In this document: positions 10,551 through 21,400 of the stretch, piece by piece
Numbering within the stretch: position 1 is the stretch's first letter
Layout of the letters: each line of letters begins with the position of its first letter
Assembly (NCBI GenBank): GCA_963920635.1
Contig: OY987308.1
Span: 3,042,225-3,106,224, forward strand
Length of the DNA: 64,000 nucleotides
Origin: Pseudeuparius sepicola
Taxonomy: Eukaryota > Arthropoda > Insecta > Coleoptera > Anthribidae
Direction: 5' to 3'
Program-made: the position numbers and the translations under genes
Notes under the pieces: model-generated
What the model was told of the DNA's origin: nothing
Database searches by the model: none
The model's input: the letters and a program-made list of their open reading frames with translations, nothing else

Positions 10551-11753
10551 AGGCCAGGGAAAATAGAATTTGACTTAGACAAAAATATTAACTGCAATTT
10601 TGTTTTACCATATCAAAGTTATAAGTAAATACGTTGGAAGAAACCAAAAATTAAACATTTTGAAAAAAACGGAACCTTGAGTTACCTCAAAAAACATCTA
10701 TTTTTTTGTTAGAAATTTCGAGCAAAAATGTTAACAGGATTTTTTTAGACTCTTTTGGTAAAAAACTTCCCTTGCTAACATATATTAAGAAATTAAACAT
10801 TTTAACAATATGGTAACTTAGATCGACAAAGAGAGATAAAAATCGGATAATTTTCTATTTCGACAAAAGCAAAAATATTAACTACGTTTTTATAGCAGAT
10901 GATCATTTCCTTTTACAAATAGAATGTAACTTATACAAAATTAAACATTTATCTGAGCCGCATGTACGTCAGCTGTCACTTCTCATTGGTATAGACTAGG
11001 CAAAAATATTAGTAACTGTTTTTTGTTTGTTTAACTTTTTACAATATAACTATATTAAATCACATATAGCGAAATTAAACATTTATTTTAAATATTTATG
11101 TCATTTGTCGTTTGTATCGGTAGAGCAAAAATATTACTTAACTATTTTTTATACCTAACTGTACTGAATCATATAGGGCACAATTAAACATTTATTTACG
11201 ATGAATATACATATACTACCTCACTACGTCAATTGTGTTAGTAGACTTAGTATCTATCCATTTACAAAGTTTAACAAAAATCAGCCAGTTAATAATTTTG
11301 CTCTCAAATACAGCTTCAAATTTCTTTAAAATGCGATTTCCAGCAAAACAATATGTTTAATTTCAGAACAAACTGTCAATACTTGATTTTTAAGGTAATT
11401 ATAAATAATAAAAACGCAATTAATATTTTTGCCCAACAAAATATTACGCAAAATGTCATTTTTACATCATTCGGATACTTGCGTGAACGTAATCTGTTTA
11501 GTTTATCAATCTTAACTTTATATGCCTTACTTACTTATAAATGCAGCTTAAAATTCGCAGTTAATGTTTATGCCGTCTTTATTACACCAAGAAAATGTAT
11601 TTTTATAAAAAAAACGCCCACACGTGTATATTTATTTTGTATAAAAACAATTCTGGCGTTCATTTATTACCAATATTTTGTGATGGCATCATAAAAATGC
11701 GGTTATGAATTTTGTCTAGGTTTCGTTATTTTTTACCGCAATTTCCCTGGCCT
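10551..11753. mobile_element. Putative DNA element with mirrored two-motif array
   Basis: A 12 bp inverted repeat (aggccagggaaa at 10551, tttccctggcct ending 11753) bounds the segment. Inside, motif A (gcaaaaatattaact) and motif B (aaattaaacatttat) alternate on the plus strand up to about 11195, then appear inverted from about 11286 to 11574. I saw no target duplication and no transposase. The 113 codon frame at 11353-11694 shows no known domain. Confidence 0.5.
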
Positions 11754-12350
11754 ATATTTCTTTTTCCTTTTTTTATGACCTCGACTAAATAATTTTTTAG
11801 CCTTTAAAGTCCGCTTTGTCCCTAAGGGAGTTGCAGGTTTTCAAATGAAATACAAACAAACACTTGCCATTTCTTGCAAATGTCTTGTTTTCTTGTATCT
11901 GTTACAACATTTCTGTGCATTATACACCGGCGTAACTCCAATTTCGAATTGAATAAGATCGAGTTACTTCGGTAATTCGCCAGAGGGCGGCGTGGAAACT
12001 CGGAAACTTAACCTTTATCTCCCGGGGCGTAAACTTTACGACGGCTGATATATAGCGGTAATTTTATTAAATACAAAATTAAGGCTTTCGCGGCGAAACC
12101 TATTAAGAAGTTCGGAAGTTGGTGTGGCGATAACGCCCCGTCATCCGACCCAAAACGTCCCGCCATAAAAGTTCGGCGAAGGCGATTGGGCGATATTATC
12201 GCCTATACAGTGTGTTACAAAAATGTAAGACAACTTTGTTTTCTGAGCTTCCCTTTCTCAAAGAAAACGTCAAGTCAAACTGAAATAATAAACGTCAAGC
12301 CAAAGTGTCATTACAAAAGAACAATAACCTAGCTACCCGTGTTCTATTAC
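11754..12350. other. Low-copy GC-richer DNA, no gene recognised
   Basis: The stretch 11930-12210 is richer in CpG than most of the window (cgccagagggcggcgtgg, cggcgaaggcgattgggcg). It is not repeated elsewhere here and has no long frame with a recognisable domain. It could be single-copy non-coding DNA, possibly regulatory. Confidence 0.3.
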
Positions 12351-12353
12351 CTG

Positions 12354-13290
12354 TACAGGGTGTCCCATTTTGGGTGTTTTTCTCAAAAATCTCGGTTATT
12401 ATTAAAGCTAGAGGGTTGCGGTTTTCACGTCACTGTACCAATCAGATTTTAGATAAGTTTTATAGTTTCCGCGCATTGGCGAATATAATTGTATTCTTCC
12501 ATCGTCAGCACCAGTCGAGAGACTATTTTCGTTTGCGACATTTGTGAATGCCCCCAAAAGGCATGCTCTAACTGATAATAATTTTGAAATGTTGGTAATA
12601 AAGAAAGCTAGCAAAATTTCTTAACAAAGAGGCCGGTTTTTTATATATCTCTTGTAAAGCCCATATGGCGCGGCCTTAAGATGTTTTTATATACATTTTA
12701 AATGATTTATTTTATTTCTCTATTCATGTAGCCGTTTATTTTCAGTTTTATTTTCATAGAAACTGAGCTGTGACTCTGTGAGGCCATTGTGTTTTTAGAC
12801 ATAGGTATTACTATATGATACTGTTACCTACTGAATATAAAGGGAAACTCCTGTTTTTAACGAAGATAGACGAAAACTGATATCGGTGTCTGAAGCTAAT
12901 TTTGTATGATCAACTTAATGGTGAAAACCGCAAATCTGTATCTGTCACCGTTCTTGAGTTACAGAGTGTTTTTCGAATATGTGCTTTTTCGAAAAGTGAC
13001 TTTTTTCAGGATGAAAATTTTGTGTTTTTGTAAAAACATTTCTAAAGAAGCTTTTTCACGTAGAATCCAATGCAGCTACTAATTTTTTTTTTCAAGTCAA
13101 TGGTTTAAGAGTTACTGATGAAAAATTTTTTTAAAATGGAACACCCTGTATATTTTTGCATTTTTTTAATAGAGCAAAAAATTAACATTCCAAAAATATA
13201 TAACACTCAATGATTTACTTAGTAGTTATCAATTACTAATAGCTTTTATGAATTTTTTCATCAGTGCCCACCCTGTACATTTTATTTATT
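12354..13290. repeat. Solo foldback-type ends and AT-rich DNA
   Basis: A single end of the foldback type (tacagggtgtcccattttgg) starts at 12354. Further lone ends lie at about 13140-13150 (aacaccctgtatat) and 13268-13278 (ccaccctgtac). None has a matching inverted arm close by, so these are truncated elements or recombined ends. No coding sequence recognised. Confidence 0.5.
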
Positions 13291-13454
13291 TTAATTTGAA
13301 TATTTGCCATTTACAAAGACACAAAGACTAAAAATTTTTTTGCATCGCAGAACAAATAATTCTTAATATAGTTAAGTTATCAGTTATGGTTTTAAGTACC
13401 TACCTTATTTTGGTGTCTACAAATTTAATAGAAAATAAAGCAAACAAGAAGTAA

Positions 13455-13612
13455 TTGTTTATATCAATTACAATTCCAAATACAAGTAATTGTAATTGTA
13501 ATTCAATTACATTTCAAAATATCAAAGGAATTGTAATTGGATCTAATTACAATCCTACAAAAGTAATTGGAATTGTAATTGGTCAGTTTTTAATTGTAAT
13601 TGACCCAGCTCT
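13455..13612. repeat. Degenerate TAATTG/CAATTA-rich tract
   Basis: About 155 bp hold a dense series of taattg and its reverse complement, often as gtaattgtaattg. It reads as a decayed simple repeat rather than a gene; the 71 codon frame here is an artefact of the repeat. TAATTG is also a homeodomain core site, but nothing else supports a regulatory role. Confidence 0.7.
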
Positions 13613-13941
13613 GTCTGCTGGTAATATTTTAATTATTATCATATGGGAATTTTCTTTATTTTTGGGCTAAGATGAAACTTCTCTGGGGCGATGATCTCTG
13701 CTTCCAAAAAGATTCGAAATTAGATCTTTAAACGGCGTAACGTCATTTGACATACCTGTCAAAAGGACATTTAATTAAATAAATAGCCGAAGTACCTACG
13801 ATTTATTTGTGATTTTATCAGAAACAGTTATTTGAAAAAGTTGCTTGGAATTTTATTTTACCTAAGTTGGGAATTTGGAACCTATTGGCGATACACTATT
13901 CTTATTACGCTTAAATCTACATACCAATAACGTTGTTTTTG

Positions 13942-13990
13942 CACTCGACGCGCGTTTCGCTAACCAAGTTAGCATCGTCAGGAGATGATT
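13942..13990 (-). ncRNA. Probable hammerhead ribozyme (CUGACGA type)
   Basis: On the minus strand the order is ctc, CTGACGA (13981-13975), one extra T, a 6 bp stem II (gctaac/gttagc, loop ttg), GAAA (13958-13955), and a self-complementary stem III (acgcgcgt). Then comes C, with predicted cleavage between 13947 and 13946, and gag pairing with the first ctc. All invariant core bases are present. The extra U before stem II and the short 3 bp proximal stem I lower confidence. The host repeat is not identified. Confidence 0.6.
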
Positions 13991-14091
13991 AAAACTGTTT
14001 TTTTTTAAACAGTAGAAACTTTTTAGTTTTAAGAAATATTTTCCAGAAAATTACCTTTTTTACATGAACAATTACGTGTAATGCACGATAT

Positions 14092-14568
14092 TTTTTATTA
14101 TACTTCTTTGAAAACGGAAACTTAAATCATTTTATCGGCATAATATTATAATAAATTTAATTGACAAAAAATTAAACAATGCAGACAATATAGTGTTTGG
14201 TATGTATGATGCGCTTCCATGGTTACTCTTAAATTATTTCAAAGGTGCTTTGTTGTAAATTAGTTATTGTCAGATAAGGTGAATAAAACTTCAAAAATAT
14301 TACAGAAATGTATCTAAATATTGAAACACTTACGAATTAAAATACAAAATAGGTACATGTTAAATATCAGAGAGCATATAGAGTTTCTTAAATTTAGTTT
14401 ACTTTGCTGTATATTTCTATTTCAAAGCCATATATTCGGTATTTTTATTCAGCGCACGGAAAGTTTTTCCATGCGCTGTTTCCGTGCGCTAGCCCGAAAA
14501 ACCCCATCTTTCATTATTGCTAAAACAGATGGAAATAAGGTGTTTTCAAAGAAGTATAATAAAAAATT
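14092..14568. mobile_element. MITE, about 0.47 kb, copy 1
   Basis: Both ends carry the inverted repeat ttattatacttctttgaaaa. A second copy lies in opposite orientation at 57980-58455. An internal hairpin (gcgcacggaaa...tttccgtgcgc at 14452-14491) is shared by both. The element does not encode a protein; the 106 codon frame across it is not family-like. Confidence 0.8.
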
Positions 14569-15050
14569 ATTTCCAGCAATGTTTTCCACAACTCCTGAGA
14601 CGTGGTACCTCATCACCTTTAATGAAACACACGGTATATAACATTTGGTAGGTTTATCATTTTTTATTTTTGAGTTAAATGGTGTCATTCTTACAAAGTG
14701 GTGGTTATTTGGGACATTTGAAATGACAGTTCGTGCTTTGTTTTTGTGTTATTATTCCTATTGACGGTGCGTGCGTAAACGACCTGTTTTCCACATTTCC
14801 AATGTGCATTAACGACACGATAATTTTTTGTGGCTGCCCGCGCGCATTATAAAACGTTTTATTTGGTGATGGGCCGCGGTTTTTTTGACCGTTTCAAGCT
14901 GGAATAAAAGCTGCACTTCAATACGTTTCAGAGTGTCCATTGGAAAAATTTATGCGATTTGTTTTTCGGTAGTTTTTCGAATCAAAAATGTACTGGGTTT
15001 CCACCAAAAATTAAGTTTTTGAATTGTAATCTAATTATTTTTGAGACAGT
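14569..15050. other. Low-copy DNA, no gene recognised
   Basis: No repeats shared with the rest of the window and no recognisable coding sequence. The middle (14760-14900) is GC-richer. Confidence 0.35.
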
Positions 15051-15060
15051 ACAGAAATTT

Positions 15061-15124
15061 TAGTTATTGGCCATGTTAATGTAGTAATTGACATACGGCC
15101 TAGAGTAGTAATTGGCCGGTGTAC
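15061..15124. repeat. Cluster of TTGGCC-type subterminal motifs, left of the Tigger gene
   Basis: Three motifs (agttattggcc, agtaattgaca, agtaattggccggtgtacc) end at a TA. The last resembles the right-hand end of the same element (aactggccgggttaccc then TA at about 18545), but in the same rather than the opposite orientation. Confidence 0.55.
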
Positions 15125-15235
15125 CTATTTCTAAAACCGAGACCTTCTTAAAAGATGGTAAGTACAAAAATATACAGGGGGTAAGTATAAAAAATGTGGA
15201 GTACATTAAATCTGATAGTTATTGTTCATTACATA

Positions 15236-16220
15236 TTACATTTTATTTTTACAAGTGTTACATGAAAATATTTCGCCCTCTGTCACATTGAAGTGTTTTT
15301 TAATACATTTGATATGGTAAGTTCTAACGCAAGATGAACATTTAACACCGTGTGCGATTATATTCAAGTTAGAAACACATGTGTAGCATAACCCGGTTGT
15401 TACAGAGGTATTTTTAAAAGGGTTGTTTTCACTTTTCAAAATAATGTCAGATAATACATTAATCTTTGTTTTTTCTTCTTCTATTTCATTGAATAAATTT
15501 CTTCTTGTACTGCTAGGAACTGTAGTTGTTGGTCTAAATGCTTCATCACTGTCTTCTGCGAAATGACTATTCATCTTACTATTATCTTTGCAAACCAATT
15601 TTGTGTTTCGATCATCATGTTCATCGCAGTTTTTAAGATTTCCGTTATTGTATTCGTCTTCTAGGAGTAAATTCTCTTTCTCTAGAAAGGCTTCACTAAT
15701 GTTATTTTTAGACCCATTTTTGTTGCTTCGTTGGTTTCGTTTTATATTTTCCTCCTTCCGATTTTTCTTTTTTAATTCAGCTATTTCTTCCCGTTTTTTC
15801 TTTGCCTCCAACCGTTGAATTTTTCTTTTCTCTTTTAACTCCTCTTCTTCTTTTTTTTTTTTTCATTTTTGCTAAATGGTCTCTTTGCCTTGAACTGGAT
15901 GTTAATACAAATGACACTCTTTCGCTATTCTTCTTTCCTTTTCTTTCGGGCGTTTTTGGGTAACAAATATATTTTTCCAAACTAGGGTTTTCAATGGAAG
16001 CTAATGCAGGTTGTGGATCAGGATTGTTAACTAATGCTTTATTTATTCTAGCATCTTCTCCACACACAACATCTTCTGGGCTAACTTCTATTATATCAAT
16101 ATTATCTATTGTATTAGGGTTTATATGAACCAAGTCTTGTTCCAAAATTATAGGAATATCTTCTATTTGAAAAGACTTACAAATATTGGAGTCTGCAATT
16201 TCATCTGTAAGATCCACACC
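15236..16220 (-). pseudogene. C-terminal extension of the Tigger-like transposase, with PHD-like finger
   Basis: This continues the reading frame of the transposase after an in-frame TAA at 16223-16221. About 118 codons stay open (16220 to about 15865). A run of 13 T on the plus strand at about 15851-15863 then forces a one-base frameshift. The other frame continues as a highly charged K/E-rich segment (KKKREEIAELKKK) and ends in a C4-H-C3 cluster: C-x2-C, C-x2-C, H-x2-C, C-x2-C, in C-Y-T-C ... C-S-S-C ... H-I-K-C ... C-N-T-C. That spacing fits a PHD-type zinc finger. Such C-terminal fingers are known in some insect pogo-type transposases. One stop and one homopolymer slip are the only breaks I see, so the copy is young or recently inactivated. 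Confidence 0.75.
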
Positions 16221-17774
16221 TTATATGGTCCTCAGATTCTCTACAAAGTGATATTGTTGTTGTTCATTTTCAGTTTCTGCTTCACTAGTCGCGAACTCTC
16301 TTTCGACGGTATTTTTCTCTTCTGTTTTGTTAATTTCTACTTCAGCAAGTTTTTCCTCGCCACATTCTTTCTGAGTAGCATTTTTTATAAACAGGTCTAT
16401 CATTTTTTTAAATAAAATTTCATCATCATTTAAATCAGCAGTAATTGGATTGCTTGCTAATAATTTTATTCTATCGGCACCCAAAATATTTTTGAATTGA
16501 CGGAATGTAATGTAGCTGTCATCCTTAATAATATCATTATCGTTACAATTGGTGGTAGTTGTAATGGTTCGCGCTTTACCTAAACACTTTGTGTAATCTA
16601 GGGCATCAGCGGACCAAGGGTATAAACCACATGCTTGGAATCCATGTTTAATGGTATCTGATTTGAGATGGTTATTCACTACTCGCTCTAAAATCGGTGC
16701 AAAGTTTTCTTTGGTAATCACTTTAGTAGGATTTTCTCGTCTAAATTGTAGAACCTCGGCCTTCCACCCATTTTTCAGTGGTTTAAAACATGCTACGTCA
16801 GCTGGCTGCAAGACTCTAGTAGCGTTTGGGTAAAGCGAGATTAACACAATTTGTAAATTTGAACACAATTGACTCAGTTCATAAGTTAAGTGAGTCGAAT
16901 GACCATCAACAAATAGCAATATGGGAAACTTGGTGCCGTTATTTTTTAGGTGCTTATAAAATATGTTTCCAATATATTCATAAAATAATTCATTTTTCAT
17001 CCAACCATTATCGCTGTTTCCAACTCCCCACGTTTTCGGAACTGACATTACTATATTTGCAGGAAGCCTTTGATAAGGGTGTATTACCATGGGCGGAATA
17101 ATATCACCATTGGCACAAAAAGTGAACATCACCGTAAGGTTAACTTTAGGATGATGTTCGACTTCGTACACATTCTTTATCCCTTTCGGTGCTAGGACCT
17201 TCTTATTTTTAGGACACAGATAAAAACATGTCTCATCTCCATTGAATATGCGCGAAGGATCTTCCAATATCGCATCCAATTTTTTCTCTTTGAGATATGC
17301 TTCAATCCCCTTAAACCAGTTTCTTATGTCTGCTTCAGAAATCGCAGCACTTGATGGAGTAACTCCTTCCGAGGTCCTTAACGTGATATTTGGATGTCTA
17401 CGCAAGAATGCTTTGTACCAAGCCTCTCCGGGTTTATTCTCCTTGAATGGATTCTCACGAGGGTTTTCATCTAAAAACTTTTTTACAGATTCTTGAATAT
17501 CATCAAATCTTATTGGAAAACCTTTCCTTTGGGACAAAATTATCCATTCTTCTAACACTTTCTCCTCGGCCGTAGTCAAAATAGGGGATGGGCCATGAGA
17601 TATTTTGTCACGGAATTTAGTGCTTCTTCTAAATTGCAAGGTAGACCTTGGAATATTAAAAATCTGAGAAGCAGACCGTTGACTCATGCCATTCTCTATA
17701 GCTTTCAGAGCATCTGCAAGATTTCCTTCCCTGTATCTTTTGTTATATTTAGCTCCTTCTGAGACTTTAGGCAT
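16221..17774 (-). CDS. Pogo/Tigger-like transposase (CENP-B-type HTH plus DDE_1)
   Basis: The 517 residue frame starts MPKVSEGAKY. A psq/CENP-B-type helix-turn-helix lies at residues 20-50 (SQRSASQIFNIPRSTLQFRR). A second DNA-binding CENP-B-type segment covers about 65-135. The DDE_1 catalytic domain spans about 170-380, with Asp180 (IFNGDET), Asp290 (LLFVDGHSTH) and Asp326 (LQPADVACF), a DD35D arrangement typical of pogo/Tigger. The protein would bind the element's ends and cut and paste it at TA. A good 3' splice site (ttttgcag, ending at 17786) lies 11 bases upstream of the ATG, so the start follows a 5' untranslated exon. The frame stops early at 16221 by an in-frame TAA; the intact protein would be roughly 845 residues including the part at 15236-16220. 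Confidence 0.85.
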   Translation of the reverse strand: MPKVSEGAKYNKRYREGNLADALKAIENGMSQRSASQIFNIPRSTLQFRRSTKFRDKISHGPSPILTTAEEKVLEEWIILSQRKGFPIRFDDIQESVKKFLDENPRENPFKENKPGEAWYKAFLRRHPNITLRTSEGVTPSSAAISEADIRNWFKGIEAYLKEKKLDAILEDPSRIFNGDETCFYLCPKNKKVLAPKGIKNVYEVEHHPKVNLTVMFTFCANGDIIPPMVIHPYQRLPANIVMSVPKTWGVGNSDNGWMKNELFYEYIGNIFYKHLKNNGTKFPILLFVDGHSTHLTYELSQLCSNLQIVLISLYPNATRVLQPADVACFKPLKNGWKAEVLQFRRENPTKVITKENFAPILERVVNNHLKSDTIKHGFQACGLYPWSADALDYTKCLGKARTITTTTNCNDNDIIKDDSYITFRQFKNILGADRIKLLASNPITADLNDDEILFKKMIDLFIKNATQKECGEEKLAEVEINKTEEKNTVEREFATSEAETENEQQQYHFVENLRTI

Positions 17775-17785
17775 GTTTGTTTTTC

Positions 17786-18288
17786 CTGCAAAAGAAAAAA
17801 ATTACCTAAATATATTTATGCCAAAATTACTAGGTACCTACTTAATAAGGACCTAGGTACTAGGCACCTATTATTATTATTATTATCATGTTATTCAAAC
17901 GATTAAAACATTAACATAACACTCTAATGTCTACAAATTAGTTATTGGCATACCGAAATAATTAGTTATTGGCATCCGGCCAAGGACTGCAGGAAAAATT
18001 GTTATGATGAAATAATAGACTTCCTATTAGGTACAAAGTAAAAATTGATTACGTTTCGAATTAAAAAATAAAATCAAAAAATGACCGTTTTGAGCAGTTA
18101 TTGGCCACCTATGCCAATTACTGATTTTAACGAACTTATACCAGGCAGTTATTGGCCTATCAAAAAGGAGGGAAAATGTTAACCTAAAAACTATTTACCT
18201 TATTAAAATATAGAAAATAACACTTCTAATCGTTATTTCAAGAATAACATAACTTACTTCATGCAAAGAATACTAAAAAAATGCTTAC
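17786..18288 (-). other. Predicted 5' UTR intron of the Tigger-like gene
   Basis: On the minus strand a donor (cttcaaag then gtaagcat, boundary 18289/18288) and an acceptor with a pyrimidine tract (tttttcttttgcag, boundary 17786/17785) would join a short leader exon to the ATG exon. Inside are several agttattggc motifs. This is a splice prediction by eye only. Confidence 0.5.
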
Positions 18289-18545
18289 CTTTGAAGAGTG
18301 CCCTTGACGATTTCAGTTAAATTATACAGAATTCACGCTTGAATGTTACAACGTACACTCCGACCGCCATTTAAAATCGAACTACCAACCGAAGGTAACG
18401 AAATGTTTAAAAAGTGAAAAGCAGTATTGCCAAATTTGTTTAGTTAATTTTGGATTGGGATTATTCTAGTACGTTTCTTATTATCGTGGATTAAAAATGC
18501 AGTGGCCAATGATTGCCAGGTGGCCAACAACTGGCCGGGTTACCC
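17940..18545. repeat. Right-hand noncoding end of the Tigger-like element with TTGGCC motifs
   Basis: Repeated agttattggc motifs occur at about 17941, 17966, 18100 and 18148. A final group (ggccaatgattgcc, ggtggccaacaactggcc) leads to gggttaccc and TA at 18545. I take this as the probable right terminus. A matching inverted left terminus was not found. Confidence 0.5.
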
Positions 18546-18832
18546 TATGTCGCTGAAAATACATTGTGTCAAACGGTAGGTAGTTTAAAGTGGAAAGTTT
18601 TGGTGTAATTGTTTTTAGTGGTTTGTTTTATGTTTTTTTGGGTGCTGAACACGAATCTGAGGTTGTCCAACAAAAAGTTTCCCCGCAAATATAAGAAATC
18701 ACCAAAAAAAACACTAAAAATAATGTTTTTTTAGCGATTTTCACCTTATAACTGGCAAAGCAAAGTACTTATGCAAGAAGTGGCCCTGTCCCTATAGTAA
18801 AATAAAGAGAATAATAGTTATTTATGTACCAA

Positions 18833-18931
18833 GGCACTGAAGTTCTTTTTATGACTCATGTGGTTTATTTGCCTCGGCCAGAGGCCTCGGCAACTAAATT
18901 CCACATGAGTCATAAAAAGAACTTCAGTGCC
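18833..18931. repeat. Foldback with perfect 31 bp arms
   Basis: The arm starting ggcactgaagttctttttat (18833-18863) is matched exactly by its reverse complement at 18901-18931. The 37 base loop holds gcctcgg twice. A related end (acttcagtgcctcggtacac) occurs at about 35743-35763. Perfect arms suggest recent formation or a folding constraint. Confidence 0.85.
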
Positions 18932-18945
18932 GAGGTGCATATTAT

Positions 18946-19820
18946 ATATTTTTTTAAATCGGAAAAAATGTTTTATTGGGCGAAAAAATAATCATAAAGG
19001 ATCAGCCGTCGATGAATCGACTACGGCGTTGCTTTCTGACAGGAAATCCAAACTGCTGCCTGTTGTGCAGCCTCCATATAAAATAGATTAATATTTAAAC
19101 CTACTAAAATAATATTTATACTGAAGGATTGCGCAATGTGTACGAAAAGTTAAATGGGATTTATTGGCCAGGTTTTGAATATTTGGTAACTTTTGACGGG
19201 CGATGGCTCCGCGTCTGACGTTTGACGTTTACATCTCGCCAAGGTCTACTTATTGAAAAAATCGTACTTACAATAATGGGCTACTTCAGTGCCGATTTCT
19301 GAGCTTTTAATGACGATTTTGGGACACTAATGCCTATTTCAAGAAAAATTATCTAATTACCTCTCCTAACATTTTTTGTACATCGTATGGTTTCCTTGCA
19401 AAAGAGTGTTGAAACATCGAGGAAATTCAGTAATCTTTGGAAAATAAAAAACACCATTAATTTATATTTTTTATTTCATGTAGGTAAATATTATTCTATA
19501 GGCTAATAAAAGACGTGAATTTCTGTTCCTCTTCAGGGCAGTCTTCATGTTCTTGCCTAAACAAATAAAATTACTTAATTCCAAATACTTGACAATTTAT
19601 TAAAAATACATATATGAATACCAAATTCGAAACAGATTTTGAACACACAAATAAATAGTGAGTGAAGAAATAAAGGTGGAATATAATTAATTATTATCCA
19701 TGTATTGAGTATAGTGTTTCACAAGACTCTTGCAAATTTCTTGTTCTTGCCATTGTATTCTGAGGCCTTCCCTGTATACTGCTGCTACTTTCCCTTTAAT
19801 ATTTTATATCCTATTCTTAT
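18946..19820. other. Low-copy AT-rich DNA
   Basis: No gene or element recognised. A short GC-richer part lies at 18995-19075. Confidence 0.35.
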
Positions 19821-19821
19821 A

Positions 19822-20338
19822 CAGTGTGTCCACGGATGAACTTAACTACTATACTTGTAAAAAAATTTATTTTCAATTCTTGGAAAAAAGTCATTCTTCA
19901 TAAAAAAGTCTGCTTGTTCTTAAAATAAAATTGGCATGAAAAAGTTGACATTACTTATACTGGGTGACCAGAAAATTAAAGAAACGTTAATTAGCATAAG
20001 AGTAAACTACCTCTATTTGTAGAGATAATGAAAAGAGTTATGAAGAAAATTTGCTCAGCGTGGTAACCTACTTAAGTGTACAAAATTTCAAAGAGTTAGG
20101 CCTACTTCGATTTTCTTTATAACTTTTTTCATTATCTCTGCAAATAGAGGTAGTTTACTCTTATGCTAATTAACGTTTCTTTAATTTTCTGGTCACCCAG
20201 TATAAGTAATGTCAACTTTTTCCATGACAATTTTATTTTAAGAACAAGCAGACTTTTTTTTATAAAGAATGACTTTTTTCGAAGAATTGAAAATAAAAAA
20301 TTTTACAAGTATAGTTAAGTCCATCCGTGGACACACTG
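19822..20338. mobile_element. Palindromic TA-inserting foldback element, 517 bp
   Basis: TA then cagtgtgtccacggatgaac at the left, and the near-perfect reverse complement ending ccatccgtggacacactg then TA at the right. Almost the whole length folds back. An inner pair (actgggtgaccagaaaatta and complement) looks like a second, nested set of ends. No real coding frame. Confidence 0.9.
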
Positions 20339-20340
20339 TA

Positions 20341-20922
20341 TATGGTTCTTGCAGAATAGCTAAATCTATTTCTTTCTTCATCATTTTCCGGTTGCATTGT
20401 TGTAACTCACTTTTCTCGAATGTTCTCACACACATTTAATTTCTGGTAATTTTTAAATTACACTATAGTATTCTATTCTTAAGAAGTTATTTTTGCTTTT
20501 ACAATAGGAAATAAAAATAAATCAAGAGTAAATAAAAAATTTAATCAGTGCATTTTTGTCTAATTTGGTTATCCTTGCCTCCGCCAGTGATGCATGAAAA
20601 TTTATTTTCCATGTTTTCACTGGTGCTTTAGATTTTCAAATTTATTACATGACAATAATTAATAACTCATATCTCATTTGTTTCAGGTACGTACCATCTC
20701 TGTAATCTTCTCAGACTAAAACATTTTATTCATTTGGTAAGTAGATATATTATGTGTTCATTGTGAGAAACTCGCGAAATTATGAAAGTATCGCCATTTA
20801 AGTCAAGTGGGTTGCTTCAGAAAGTTTAAGTGCACGGAAGTTGGAAAGTAATAAGAAGTTCTCCGTCAGTCAAATTTCGAACTGAACGTCGAAAGTTTGC
20901 CTTGTGCCGCTGTATCGAGATA
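20341..20922. other. Low-copy DNA, no gene recognised
   Basis: Short frames only; nothing recognisable. Confidence 0.35.
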
Positions 20923-21400
20923 TTAACCCATTAACGCCTGAATTATGTATTTTTTCAAATTTCGATATTTTTTCTTAAATAACTGTAAAAAATGACTCCC
21001 TGAAACGAAAATATTTTATTCCAAAAATATCTGAGTAGTACTTTTTGAAATATAGGCTGTGGCCATATGGTAACGCTAGGAGCTTGTGAAGTCAAAGTGC
21101 CTAATTTTATAGAAATCAAAAAGGTTTTGGCAGTTATTTGGAAAGCAATGAAACAGTGTAATATCGTCAAGTATATATTATTTTCAATAATATGCAATAG
21201 CAGATTATGCTACCGACAATGGAATGGCTGGAAATAGTCAATACACAAGGCTACATTACACTTCCAGCACATTGTTCTAATTATGGACTTGCATGTACTG
21301 CGCGCGCACCTTCTTTTTTTATGGCATTCTGTATGCTAAACAAAGTGGTCATTTCTATCAAATCTAATATTATCTGAAATACGGCTATTATCTGAGGACT

